Of a stretch of DNA of 49,776 bases, positions 27,499 through 35,808 are shown in pieces. Every line of letters starts with the position of its first letter. Position 1 is the stretch's first letter. The notes under the pieces are model-generated. The model worked only from the letters and a program-made list of their open reading frames with translations, had not been told where the DNA came from and did not search any database. This DNA is from Saprospiraceae bacterium (GTDB lineage: Bacteria > Bacteroidota > Bacteroidia > Chitinophagales > Saprospiraceae): the NCBI GenBank assembly GCA_020629035.1, contig JAHDEC010000027.1, positions 1 to 49,776 on the forward strand, in the 5' to 3' direction. The translations under genes and the position numbers were made by a program.

Positions 27499-28614
27499 AT
27501 GAAATATTTATCTGGCTTATTTGGAGTGATTGTGCTTGCCTTTTTAGTGAGTGCTTGTTCCTCTGCATCAAGTAATGGATTAACTATCAAAGGCAAATTT
27601 GACAAGGCTAATGATATGAATGTCTATTTAGATAAAACCACTTACGATAACGCTTTTGAACGTAAAGCTCAAGCACAAGCTTCAGGAAACGGTAGTTTTA
27701 CTTTGAGCACTGAAGAAATGCTTCCTGCTGGCTTGTATAGAGTTAGAATGGGGAGTAAGTCTGTAGATTTAGTAATAAACGGGACAGAAAAGAAAATCGA
27801 CATTTCTGGAGATTTAGCAACGGTGCAGAATTTTGATTATTCTATTGCGGGTTCGGACTTGTCACAATCTTACCAAGAAAATATGTCTGCTTTTGTTACA
27901 AGACAAAAAGATCAAGCAGCGATAAAAAACTTCATAGATTCGGCTGATCCCTTATTATCATCTGCAATAGCTTCAAAGGTTTACAAATTTTCAGCTGGTT
28001 CTTTAATGGCTCATAAGTCAATCTTAAAAAAGCTTGAAACTGCTTACCCTAATGAAGCATATACCACTGAGTATAAAGGCCAAATTGCTAAAACAGAGGC
28101 AAAGGCAAAACCAAAAAGCAAAGGAAAATATACAGTAGATGTGGGCGATCAAGCGCCAGAAATTGCACTACCAGGTCTTGATGGCAAGGTTAGAAAATTA
28201 TCTGACCTTAAAGGTCAGGTTGTACTACTTGATTTTTGGGCGAGCTGGTGTGGACCCTGCAGAAAAGCTAACCCTCACGTAGTAGAAACTTATAAGAAAT
28301 ATAAGGAACAAGGATTTACGGTATTTAGTGTTTCACTTGATGGTTTAGACACTAGAACTAAAGCTAGAATTAAATCAGAAAGTGACATTCAAAAACGTAT
28401 GGAGATGTCTAAAGTGAAGTGGAAAAACGCAATCGAAAAAGATAAGCTTGAATGGGATCATCACGTGAGTGATCTTAAAAAATGGGAATCAGAAGCTTCT
28501 GCTAAATATGGTGTTAGAAGTATCCCTACAACATTCCTAATCGGAAGGGATGGAAATATCGCAGCCTTAAACCCTAGATACAATCTAGAAGAAGAAATAC
28601 AGAAAGCGCTCTAA
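27499..28614 (+). CDS. TlpA-like thioredoxin-fold lipoprotein with N-terminal DUF4369-like domain
   Basis: 371 residues. Lipobox FLVSAC with Cys20. Residues about 27-120 resemble DUF4369 (LTIKGKFDKANDMNVYLD), followed by a helical linker. The thioredoxin domain begins at GDQAPEIALPGLDGK, with the redox motif WCGPC (C251, C254) in LLDFWASWCGPCRKANP and the cis-Pro in SIPTTFLIGRDG. Such Bacteroidota proteins reduce periplasmic disulfides, for example in cytochrome c maturation. Odd feature: about 25 extra, highly charged residues (TKARIKSESDIQKRMEM) sit between VSLDG and WKNAI. The stop overlaps the convergent methyltransferase stop by 4 nt. Confidence 0.88.
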   Translation: MKYLSGLFGVIVLAFLVSACSSASSNGLTIKGKFDKANDMNVYLDKTTYDNAFERKAQAQASGNGSFTLSTEEMLPAGLYRVRMGSKSVDLVINGTEKKIDISGDLATVQNFDYSIAGSDLSQSYQENMSAFVTRQKDQAAIKNFIDSADPLLSSAIASKVYKFSAGSLMAHKSILKKLETAYPNEAYTTEYKGQIAKTEAKAKPKSKGKYTVDVGDQAPEIALPGLDGKVRKLSDLKGQVVLLDFWASWCGPCRKANPHVVETYKKYKEQGFTVFSVSLDGLDTRTKARIKSESDIQKRMEMSKVKWKNAIEKDKLEWDHHVSDLKKWESEASAKYGVRSIPTTFLIGRDGNIAALNPRYNLEEEIQKAL

Positions 28615-29360
28615 GCGTTTAAAAAGTGGAATAGCAATATTCCATTAGCTACTGAGGCATTCAGAGATTCAGCACCTCCTAATTGAGGTATTTTAACCAA
28701 ATAGTCAGCTTGGTTAATGATGGATTTTTGAATGCCTTTGCTTTCGTTACCAATGACGATTATGCCTGGTTTTGCAAATGTTTTCTCAATAATAGATTCG
28801 CCTTGTAAACTAGCTGCATAGCAAGGTGTATCGCCCAGGTTTTTACTTAATGCTTCAAAAGATATTCTAGCCTGTTTAACCCTAAAAATAGAACCCATTG
28901 AAGACTGAACTACTTTAGGGTTATAGAGGGATGCTGTTTGAAAACTGGCATAAATCTGTGTTAAGCCAAACCAATCTGCTGTTCTTAGAATAGTCCCAAC
29001 ATTTCCTGGATCTTGGATGTCATCTAAAAACACGGTCCATTGATGTTGTGCTTTTTCCCAATTAATCGGCATTTGCTCTTCCATTTCAAGGACTGCTAGA
29101 CAACTCTTTGGGGATTTCAACAGGGAAATCGAAGCAAGTTCCTTAACACTTACTATATGATATTTAACATCTGCTGGGAAATTATAGTTATTGTCTTCAT
29201 AATATTCTTCAGTGCAAAAAATATATTTGATTTGCTTTGTATATTGACTAAGTATTTCGTCCATTAATTTTGGACCTTCAGCCAGGAATTTGTTATACTT
29301 TTGTCTATACTTACTCTGATGGAGAGATCGTACGTACTTCTTTAAATTAATACTTAGCAT
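28611..29360 (-). CDS. TrmH/SpoU-family RNA 2'-O-methyltransferase
   Basis: 249 residues. SPOUT motif 1 is FLDDIQDPGNVGTILRTADW, motif 2 IVIGNESKGI, motif 3 IPQLGGAESLNASVANGI; together they form the knotted AdoMet site. The N-terminal part (FLAEGPKLMDEIL) is the substrate-binding domain of RlmB/TsnR-like enzymes. Ribose methylation of rRNA or tRNA is expected; the target nucleotide is not predictable. Divergent from tamL with a 31-nt shared spacer, an arrangement frequently seen in Bacteroidota. ATG start. Confidence 0.9.
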   Translation of the reverse strand: MLSINLKKYVRSLHQSKYRQKYNKFLAEGPKLMDEILSQYTKQIKYIFCTEEYYEDNNYNFPADVKYHIVSVKELASISLLKSPKSCLAVLEMEEQMPINWEKAQHQWTVFLDDIQDPGNVGTILRTADWFGLTQIYASFQTASLYNPKVVQSSMGSIFRVKQARISFEALSKNLGDTPCYAASLQGESIIEKTFAKPGIIVIGNESKGIQKSIINQADYLVKIPQLGGAESLNASVANGILLFHFLNA

Positions 29361-29391
29361 AGTTTCGCAAAATACATATCACCGTTCAATA

Positions 29392-31764
29392 ATGAATACA
29401 ACCCTAAAAGCATTTTGTTGCTTGCTTGTTAGTAGTGTATTCTTTTCTTGTGCGCCAGCGAAATTACTAAATGAAGGTGACCATTTACTTAAGAAGAATA
29501 AGATAAATATTCAAGATGTTCAAGATCCGGTAGATCGATCAGATATTAGGTATGAATTATCAAATCTTCTGATTACCAAAACAAATCGAAATTGGCTCTG
29601 GGTTCCAAGAGAATGGTTTTATCTCAAGCTCCATGATAAGCCGCAAAAAAATAAAGTCACAAAATTTATTTTAAAGCGGATGGCTGAAAAACCAGCTATC
29701 TACGATAGTATAAAAACAGCGGAGACAGCTAATAGATTAGAACAATACCTAAAAAATAAAAAAGGTTTTTACAATGCAGAAGTAGACTATAAAGTAATCG
29801 ATGGTAGAAGGTCTACATTTACTGAGTATGATGTTTCTCTATTTAAGCGTTCCTATGTCCACAATAGCGTATATATCGGAAATGATTTCGAAATCATCGA
29901 ACAATTAATCGATAATAAGTCAGAATCATTCATCAAGAAAGGTACACCGATAGACGCGCTTATTTTCGATCTAGAAAAACAACGGATTATAAATTTCTTG
30001 CAAAATCAAGGATATGCTTATTTTAATAACAGTCATATAGCCATAAAAGGTGATAGCACCAATTACACCAAAGACATAGAAATTTTTATCGAAATACTAA
30101 ACCCGACGAATACCGAAAAACATAAACGTTACCGAGTAGGAGAAATCAATGTTATTACGGATAAACCAGGCGTACTAAGTGACAGCATAGTTAGCACAAC
30201 TAATCTTGACAATCGCTTATATCAAAGTCACAGGCCAAAATTTTTAGTCAAACCTAAAACCCTCAATAAGAAAGTATTTATGACCAGCGGCGAGATTTAC
30301 TCGAAGGATAAATACTACAAAACGATTAGAAAGCTGACTGATCTATCTTCTTATAAGTTTGTGAAGGTTAATCCCTATTTCTTGTCCGAAACCGATACTA
30401 TTATTAACTATAATATTCAACTATCGCCGCAAACCAATAAATGGATAGCAACCTTCAATGTCGATAATTATTACAGTACCTTAAATAATTATGGTATTGG
30501 TCTAGGAGGAACTTTACAAAATAGAAATGTTTTCCGAGGTTCTGAGGTGTATTCACTTAGTGCTGATGCAGGGGTCGAATTAAATTTAAACAGCTTTAAT
30601 AACACCGAATTGAGTGTTGTGAGAACAGCACTGGCAAGTGTTCAAAATAAATTTTCATTCCCAAAATTGATTGACATATACCAATCCTTGAATCTTGTCA
30701 ATTCTTTGAATATCATCAGTGACAATACTGAAAAGCAGATTAGAGATAATGCCGAAACCGATTTTAATCTGGGTATCAATTACAATAAAACATTTAGATA
30801 TAATACGATTGTTAGTTTTAATTTCTCCTATGGTTTTGATTATCGCCCCAACCAAAACAATCGGGTTATTTTTAATCAGACCGGGGTTGATTTAATTCTT
30901 TACACGCAAAAAGATTCAGCGTTTATTGCAGACCTCGAAAACAATCAATTGCTTGCTAATAGTTTTAATAACAGTTTGTTTACTGGCATATTTTTTCAAA
31001 AGCTTGGTTTAGTAAGAACATCTGTACTTCCTAGGCTAGATATGAATTTAACCAGCATTTTCGAATTGGAAGTGTCTGGATTAGAAATCGCTACGGTTAA
31101 TGCCGCCTATAATGGAATATTAAACAAAAATGAACTTTGGCAATTTTCTGATGCTTTAGATTATGCTAATTTTATAAAATTAGAGATAGACGAACGATTT
31201 GCGAAGGAGATAAATGATCTTAGTTCATTTGCATTTAGATTTACTACGGGTGTTGCTTTTAAATATTTTGATGACCAGACCGTGCCCTATGTAAGACAAT
31301 TTTTTAATGGAGGTCCGTCTAGTATTCGAGCATGGCAACCGCGTGAGCTGGGCCCCGGTTCCTATAGTGAATTATTAGAGAATCCCGACGGCTCACTATT
31401 TTATCAAGCCGGTGATTTTAAGATGGAAGCCAGTTTTGAATATCGGTTCGATTTACCTTCCTTTTTTGAAGGAGCCCTCTTTTTAGATGCTGGTAATATC
31501 TGGACCCTGAGCGAGGATGCAGATAGACCTGGTTCTGTTTTAAGCAATCAATTTTATAAGCAAATTGCCGTTGGTGCAGGCTACGGTATCCGTATGGATT
31601 TTAGTTTTCTCATTATACGTTTTGACTTTGGGTATAAATTAAGGAACCCCTACATTCCAGTGGATACAGGTAGGCATTGGATTAATCTTGCTCAAGACTT
31701 CAGAACAAGAAAATACAATAACAGATTTGGGAATTTAAATATCGCTATTAACTATCCTTTCTAA
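29392..31764 (+). CDS. tamL: BamA/TamA-type outer-membrane lipoprotein TamL
   Basis: 790 residues. Lipoprotein signal with lipobox near SVFFSC, followed by CAPAKLLNEGDHLLKKNKI, a typical TamL beginning. POTRA-like segments occupy roughly 30-340, and the Omp85 barrel runs from about 350 to the end. The substrate-loop motif region VRQFFNGGPSSIRAWQPREL corresponds to the conserved (V/I)RG(Y/F)-type L6 motif. TamL is the Bacteroidota lipid-anchored TamA; with TamB it handles outer-membrane or envelope assembly. No tamB follows, unlike the common order. The divergent TrmH gene upstream fits the conserved neighbourhood. Confidence 0.88.
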   Translation: MNTTLKAFCCLLVSSVFFSCAPAKLLNEGDHLLKKNKINIQDVQDPVDRSDIRYELSNLLITKTNRNWLWVPREWFYLKLHDKPQKNKVTKFILKRMAEKPAIYDSIKTAETANRLEQYLKNKKGFYNAEVDYKVIDGRRSTFTEYDVSLFKRSYVHNSVYIGNDFEIIEQLIDNKSESFIKKGTPIDALIFDLEKQRIINFLQNQGYAYFNNSHIAIKGDSTNYTKDIEIFIEILNPTNTEKHKRYRVGEINVITDKPGVLSDSIVSTTNLDNRLYQSHRPKFLVKPKTLNKKVFMTSGEIYSKDKYYKTIRKLTDLSSYKFVKVNPYFLSETDTIINYNIQLSPQTNKWIATFNVDNYYSTLNNYGIGLGGTLQNRNVFRGSEVYSLSADAGVELNLNSFNNTELSVVRTALASVQNKFSFPKLIDIYQSLNLVNSLNIISDNTEKQIRDNAETDFNLGINYNKTFRYNTIVSFNFSYGFDYRPNQNNRVIFNQTGVDLILYTQKDSAFIADLENNQLLANSFNNSLFTGIFFQKLGLVRTSVLPRLDMNLTSIFELEVSGLEIATVNAAYNGILNKNELWQFSDALDYANFIKLEIDERFAKEINDLSSFAFRFTTGVAFKYFDDQTVPYVRQFFNGGPSSIRAWQPRELGPGSYSELLENPDGSLFYQAGDFKMEASFEYRFDLPSFFEGALFLDAGNIWTLSEDADRPGSVLSNQFYKQIAVGAGYGIRMDFSFLIIRFDFGYKLRNPYIPVDTGRHWINLAQDFRTRKYNNRFGNLNIAINYPF

Positions 31765-31786
31765 TGTTAAACTGAATATTCCAAGC

Positions 31787-32452
31787 ATGAAAAGAGTCAT
31801 CATAGCAGGAGCAACAGGTATGATTGGCAGCATTGTCTTAAGGCATAGTCTAGCATCTGATTATGTTGAAGAAGTTGTCTCTATTTCTAGAAAACCAACA
31901 GGTATAAGTCATCCAAAACTTAAAGAAATACTAGTCTCCGACTTTTCTAATCTCGAAAAGCACAGTACTGCATTTGAAAATATAGATATCGGATACTTTT
32001 GTCTTGGCGTTTATACGGGTGCAGTAGCAGATGATCTATTTAAAAAAATAACCGTAGACTACACGATCTTGTTTGCTGACTTATTAAAAAGTAAAAGTCC
32101 AGAAGCACATTTCTCGTTTTTGAGTGGTGCTGGAGCCGATCTAACGGAGCAAAGTAAGACTTCTTTTGCGAGATATAAAGGTATGGCTGAAAACCATTTG
32201 ATGGGACTCAAGTTTGATTCCTTAGCCATTTTCAGACCGGCTTACATTTATCCTAATGTCCCTCGAAAAGAGCCAAATCTCATGTATACCATAAGTAGAA
32301 TGTTGTATCCTGTTATCAAGATGCTTGGAAAAAAATACAGCATTGAATCTGAGCAACTTGGAAAAGCCATATTTGCTGCTGGGTTTTCTCCCACTGAAAA
32401 ACAAATCCTGGAAAACCAGGATATCCTGAGCTACCTAAAAGAATCTAATTAA
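31787..32452 (+). CDS. NAD(P)-binding Rossmann protein, atypical SDR (HTATIP2/YwnB-like)
   Basis: 221 residues. The N-terminal dinucleotide-binding motif is VIIAGATGMIGSIVLRH (GATGxIG), with ISRKPTG after the second strand supplying a positively charged residue that suggests NADP(H). SFLSGAGAD then FARYKGMAENHL gives a Tyr/Lys pair (YKGMAE) in the spacing of atypical short-chain dehydrogenases. Next comes FRPAYIYP. Substrate unknown. The stop shares one base with the next gene's start (TAATG), so the GNAT gene is coupled to it. It takes the position where tamB might be expected. Confidence 0.82.
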   Translation: MKRVIIAGATGMIGSIVLRHSLASDYVEEVVSISRKPTGISHPKLKEILVSDFSNLEKHSTAFENIDIGYFCLGVYTGAVADDLFKKITVDYTILFADLLKSKSPEAHFSFLSGAGADLTEQSKTSFARYKGMAENHLMGLKFDSLAIFRPAYIYPNVPRKEPNLMYTISRMLYPVIKMLGKKYSIESEQLGKAIFAAGFSPTEKQILENQDILSYLKESN

Positions 32453-32910
32453 TGGCCGAATCCAGCAAGGTATTACGATATACAGACAAAGATCGCCAAG
32501 CTATTTTAGACATTTTCAAATTAAATGTTCCTGATTTTTTTGCTGAAGAAGAATATGAAGACCTTGAAAGATATTTAGCCAATGAACTGGAAGATTATTT
32601 CGTTTTGACACATAATCACCAAGTTATTGGAAGTGGAGGTATTAATTATGAAACTAAGCATAAAAGGGCTGTGATAAGCTGGGATTTATTCCATCCAAAT
32701 TACCAACGAAAGGGCTTTGGATCTATCCTACTGAAACATCGGTTAGCTTATTTAGCTACAAAAAATGACATTGAGCAAATCATCGTCAGAACCTCTCAAA
32801 TAACTTATCCATTTTATGAGAAATTTGGCTTCCAGATCGACTTTATAAAGAAAAACTACTGGGCAGAAGGTATAGATTTATATCACATGGTTTTTAGCAA
32901 TAAAGCATAG
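32452..32910 (+). CDS. GNAT-family N-acetyltransferase
   Basis: 152 residues. The GNAT core is clear: VIGSGGINYE (strand 4), WDLFHPNYQRKGFGSILLKH, where QRKGFG is the acetyl-CoA P-loop motif (Q/R-x-x-G-x-G/A), and IIVRTSQITYPFYEKFGFQ at the fourth motif. Acceptor not predictable; size and motif fit a small-molecule or protein N-terminal acetyltransferase. It starts within the stop of the Rossmann protein gene and converges with nth with a 9-nt gap. Confidence 0.85.
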   Translation: MAESSKVLRYTDKDRQAILDIFKLNVPDFFAEEEYEDLERYLANELEDYFVLTHNHQVIGSGGINYETKHKRAVISWDLFHPNYQRKGFGSILLKHRLAYLATKNDIEQIIVRTSQITYPFYEKFGFQIDFIKKNYWAEGIDLYHMVFSNKA

Positions 32911-32919
32911 TACTGCAGC

Positions 32920-33555
32920 CTATTTAAATAATGCTGCTCTACCATATTTAGAGCAAATAGGACAAGCATGCGGATTGTGGCCTCGAGCTGGACAATACTC
33001 TCGACCAAAAAAGATGATTTGGAGGTGCAATTTATTCCACAACTCCTTGTCAAATAAGCGCTTGAGATCTTTCTCCGTTTTTGTGACATTCTTGCCAGTG
33101 CTCAACTTCCATCTATAGGCTAGCCGATGGATGTGAGTATCTACTGGAAAAGCTGGGACTCCAAAAGCTTGCGACATGACAACTGAAGCCGTTTTATGGC
33201 CCACTCCAGGTAGAAATTCTAAGTCTTCAAAATTTTGAGGAACTTCTCCATTGTGCTTTTCTAATAATATTTGGGAGAGTCCTTCGATCGCTTTAGATTT
33301 AGCCGGCGATAAACCACAGGGCCGAATGATCTCTTTAATTCTTTCCTGACCCAAGACTAGCATATCCGTAGGATTGTCTGCCTCTGCAAACAAGAAAGGT
33401 GTTACCTTATTTACTCGTTCGTCAGTACATTGCGCCGATAATAAAACGGCTATTAATAAAGTGAAAGAATCTTTGTGGTCTAATGGGACCGGAACCTCAG
33501 GATATAAATCCTCCAGAATATTTACAATATCTTGTACTTTTTCCTGCTTTGACAT
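32920..33555 (-). CDS. nth: Endonuclease III (base-excision repair glycosylase/AP lyase)
   Basis: 211 residues, standard for Nth. The HhH motif LEFLPGVGHKTASVV contains catalytic Lys121, and the catalytic Asp139 is in FPVDTHIHRLAYRW. It removes oxidised pyrimidines and cleaves the abasic site. The C-terminal iron-sulfur loop is unusual. E. coli has C-x6-C-x2-C-x5-C, but here only Cys188, Cys198 and Cys201 are present (spacing 9 then 2) and the fourth is missing (CSKYGRAALFK), so the 4Fe-4S cluster is probably absent or altered. Last gene of a minus-strand operon, one base after the acyl-CoA reductase stop. Confidence 0.92.
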   Translation of the reverse strand: MSKQEKVQDIVNILEDLYPEVPVPLDHKDSFTLLIAVLLSAQCTDERVNKVTPFLFAEADNPTDMLVLGQERIKEIIRPCGLSPAKSKAIEGLSQILLEKHNGEVPQNFEDLEFLPGVGHKTASVVMSQAFGVPAFPVDTHIHRLAYRWKLSTGKNVTKTEKDLKRLFDKELWNKLHLQIIFFGREYCPARGHNPHACPICSKYGRAALFK

Positions 33556-33556
33556 G

Positions 33557-34564
33557 CTACAAATTAATTAAGAATTCCATGGTATCAACTCCATCTGCAA
33601 AATCATCGATAGCTGGCTTTTGACTCTGGCCAAAGCCACACACACGCTCAAAAACAGCTTCTTTAGCTACCACGACTTGGAGTTCATTGGCTGTTTCTTC
33701 TAAGTATTTTTTAATCAGATCTAGACTCTCAAATTCTTGATAATGTATGGAGGCGATCCTTGATTGCAATTCATCGGACTTCTTTGCAATTAGAACATCA
33801 TTGGTCAAAAAATCCAACTTGTTCATTAAGAATATTGCGTAGTTATACTCATAATTGTTTTTGTACTTACTATGGTGCAAATTAGATAAGTACTTTTGCT
33901 GACCTTCAAAGAAAGCATGTTTATCAAAGGTTCCCACTACACAAAGTTTAGACACACTTCGACAGCCAAGTCCAAAATAGGCGTTAATGTCATCGGCTAA
34001 ACTTATATAATCCTCTTCGGTTTCCTCTCCAGTTAAAACAGCAATGGTACTTCTGTTTTTTCTAATAACGTGTGGGACTTTACTAAAATAATAATCAAAG
34101 TATCTCGCCGAGTTGTTACTACCTGTGGCAATGGCAGCATCAAAATCAGTGAGTTTTTCCACTGCCTCAAAGTAGGGTTTTGCTGCGGGGTCAAAGTCGC
34201 ATAACAACTTTAAAAGATAGGGAATGATATCGGCATCCTTATCAGATAATTTATAGACGCTTACATTTCCACTAAGGAAACAACACAGCAAATCATGAAA
34301 TCCCACCGCAGGAATATTCCCTGCCAATATTAAACCAATACGCTTTTTTTGTTCTTTTAGCGGATAGTCTTTACAAAACTGAGTAAGTATATCTTTTTGA
34401 AGAAAACAGGTTTTTATCCCAGACAGCATATTTTCCACATTCTCCTTAGTAAACCACGGATTATGTAGCTCAGCAATGGTCATTAAACCTTGCCAGTTTT
34501 CTTGATCTAGTTGGATCTTCTCCCCTAAACTTACTAAGGCATCTATTCTTTGATCAAGGGTCAT
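33557..34564 (-). CDS. Acyl-CoA reductase, LuxC-like
   Basis: 335 residues, somewhat shorter than LuxC. ALDH-superfamily features: IGLILAGNIPAVGFHDLL (nucleotide-binding start), FDAAIATGSNNSARYFDYYF, VIRKNRSTIAVLTGEE, and the candidate catalytic Cys201 in FGLGCRSVSKLCV. The NADPH-dependent reduction of a fatty acyl-CoA or acyl-thioester to aldehyde is the family reaction; the physiological substrate in Bacteroidota is unknown. It sits between the RluD-type gene (1-nt gap) and nth (1-nt gap), so all three are probably one transcript. ATG start. Confidence 0.85.
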   Translation of the reverse strand: MTLDQRIDALVSLGEKIQLDQENWQGLMTIAELHNPWFTKENVENMLSGIKTCFLQKDILTQFCKDYPLKEQKKRIGLILAGNIPAVGFHDLLCCFLSGNVSVYKLSDKDADIIPYLLKLLCDFDPAAKPYFEAVEKLTDFDAAIATGSNNSARYFDYYFSKVPHVIRKNRSTIAVLTGEETEEDYISLADDINAYFGLGCRSVSKLCVVGTFDKHAFFEGQQKYLSNLHHSKYKNNYEYNYAIFLMNKLDFLTNDVLIAKKSDELQSRIASIHYQEFESLDLIKKYLEETANELQVVVAKEAVFERVCGFGQSQKPAIDDFADGVDTMEFLINL

Positions 34565-34565
34565 T

Positions 34566-35618
34566 TTAGAGGTTTTTCAATGCTGCTTCTCGACTGGTTA
34601 AATAGCTTCTCCATTTCTCTAATACGGCTTCCATATCTGCCGGCAGATCCGCTTCAAACACCATTCTTTTGCCAGTGGTCGGATGAATAAATCCTATTTT
34701 TCTAGCATGTAGGGCTTGTCTTGTACAAAGTTCAAAGGCATTTTCTACAAAGCGTTTGTACTTACTAAACACTGTACCTTTCACTACCCTATTTCCACCG
34801 TATTTAGCATCATTAAATAATGGATGTCCGAGGTGCGCCAGATGAACTCTAATCTGGTGAGTTCTGCCGGTTTCCAGCACACATCTTACCCTTGATATGT
34901 AGTACAAAGGTTCGACAACTTCATAGTGTGTAATGGCGTGTTTTCCTTCATCTCGATCTTCATACACCTTATATTTAGTGGCATGTTCCTTACTCCGCCC
35001 TATATATTCGTCAATCGTTCCTTTTAGTTCATCGGGTTCGCCCCACATGATTGCTTCATATTCTCTTTCAATACTGTGATCGAAGAATTGTTTACCTAAA
35101 TGAGCCATAGCCGGCTCGTTTTTAGCGATGACTAGTAATCCTGAGGTGTCTTTATCAATTCGATGGACCAGTCCCGGTCTATCAGCATTATTCCCTTCTT
35201 TAATGGGCAAGTCTTTTTTACCGAAGTAATAAGCCAAGCCATTAACTAAAGTGCCATCCCAGTTCCCTGTGCCCGGATGTACAACCATTCCTGGCGGTTT
35301 GTGAATAATCATCACATCATCATCTTCGTAGCGAATATCGAGTGGAATATCCTGTGGCTTAACTACAAAATCTTCGTGAGATCTAGGTATTTGTAAATCG
35401 ATGACATCAGAAGGTCTAATGAGGTAATTAGATTTGACCTGCTTTCCATTTACCTGAACTAAGCCATTTTTTATCCCAGTCTGAATTTTGCTTCTAGAAA
35501 CCGCTTCCATTTTCCCTAGCAGATATTTATCTAGACGGATGGAGGTTTGCCCTGGATCTACTTTAATTTGTAGTTCTTCGTGCTTGATTTCAACAGATGC
35601 TGGCGCTTCGTCCTTCAT
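34566..35618 (-). CDS. RluA/RluD-family pseudouridine synthase
   Basis: 350 residues. The S4 RNA-binding domain is at about 25-85 (RLDKYLLGKMEAVSRSKIQ), then the catalytic domain with GLVHRIDKDTSGLLVIAKNE, where Asp155 is the nucleophile. Later landmarks are LETGRTHQIRVHLAHLGHPL and RQALHARKIGF. Length and S4 domain fit RluD (23S rRNA helix 69) best, but RluC-like targets cannot be excluded. First gene of the minus-strand operon; a candidate minus-strand -7 element lies upstream. Confidence 0.9.
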   Translation of the reverse strand: MKDEAPASVEIKHEELQIKVDPGQTSIRLDKYLLGKMEAVSRSKIQTGIKNGLVQVNGKQVKSNYLIRPSDVIDLQIPRSHEDFVVKPQDIPLDIRYEDDDVMIIHKPPGMVVHPGTGNWDGTLVNGLAYYFGKKDLPIKEGNNADRPGLVHRIDKDTSGLLVIAKNEPAMAHLGKQFFDHSIEREYEAIMWGEPDELKGTIDEYIGRSKEHATKYKVYEDRDEGKHAITHYEVVEPLYYISRVRCVLETGRTHQIRVHLAHLGHPLFNDAKYGGNRVVKGTVFSKYKRFVENAFELCTRQALHARKIGFIHPTTGKRMVFEADLPADMEAVLEKWRSYLTSREAALKNL

Positions 35619-35667
35619 AAATTAGCTATTTAGCTGATAGTCATTAGTTGTTTGACCAATATTGCTG

Positions 35668-35675
35668 CAAAAATA
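35668..35675 (-). promoter_or_regulatory. Possible -7 element for the RluD-Nth operon
   Basis: On the minus strand this reads TATTTTTG (plus CAAAAATA), fitting TAnnTTTG, about 50 nt before the ATG at 35618. No clear -33 element is visible at the expected distance. Confidence 0.35.
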
Positions 35676-35699
35676 AACTAATTCCAGCTCTAAAATACT

Positions 35700-35711
35700 T
35701 TAAGTACTTAA
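35700..35711. promoter_or_regulatory. 12-bp palindrome TTAAGTACTTAA in divergent intergenic region
   Basis: A perfect palindrome lies roughly midway between the divergent RluD-type gene and the PLP enzyme gene, about 98 nt before the ATG at 35809. It could be an operator for either side. In AT-rich DNA such a palindrome can occur by chance, so support is modest. Confidence 0.3.
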
Positions 35712-35808
35712 TTGTAATTCTAATCATTTAAAATGAGTGATTCCTAAATTCTTCTTTATACATTTATTATTGATCTTATTTGAAACTAGATTAGAAATTA
35801 AACACCTT

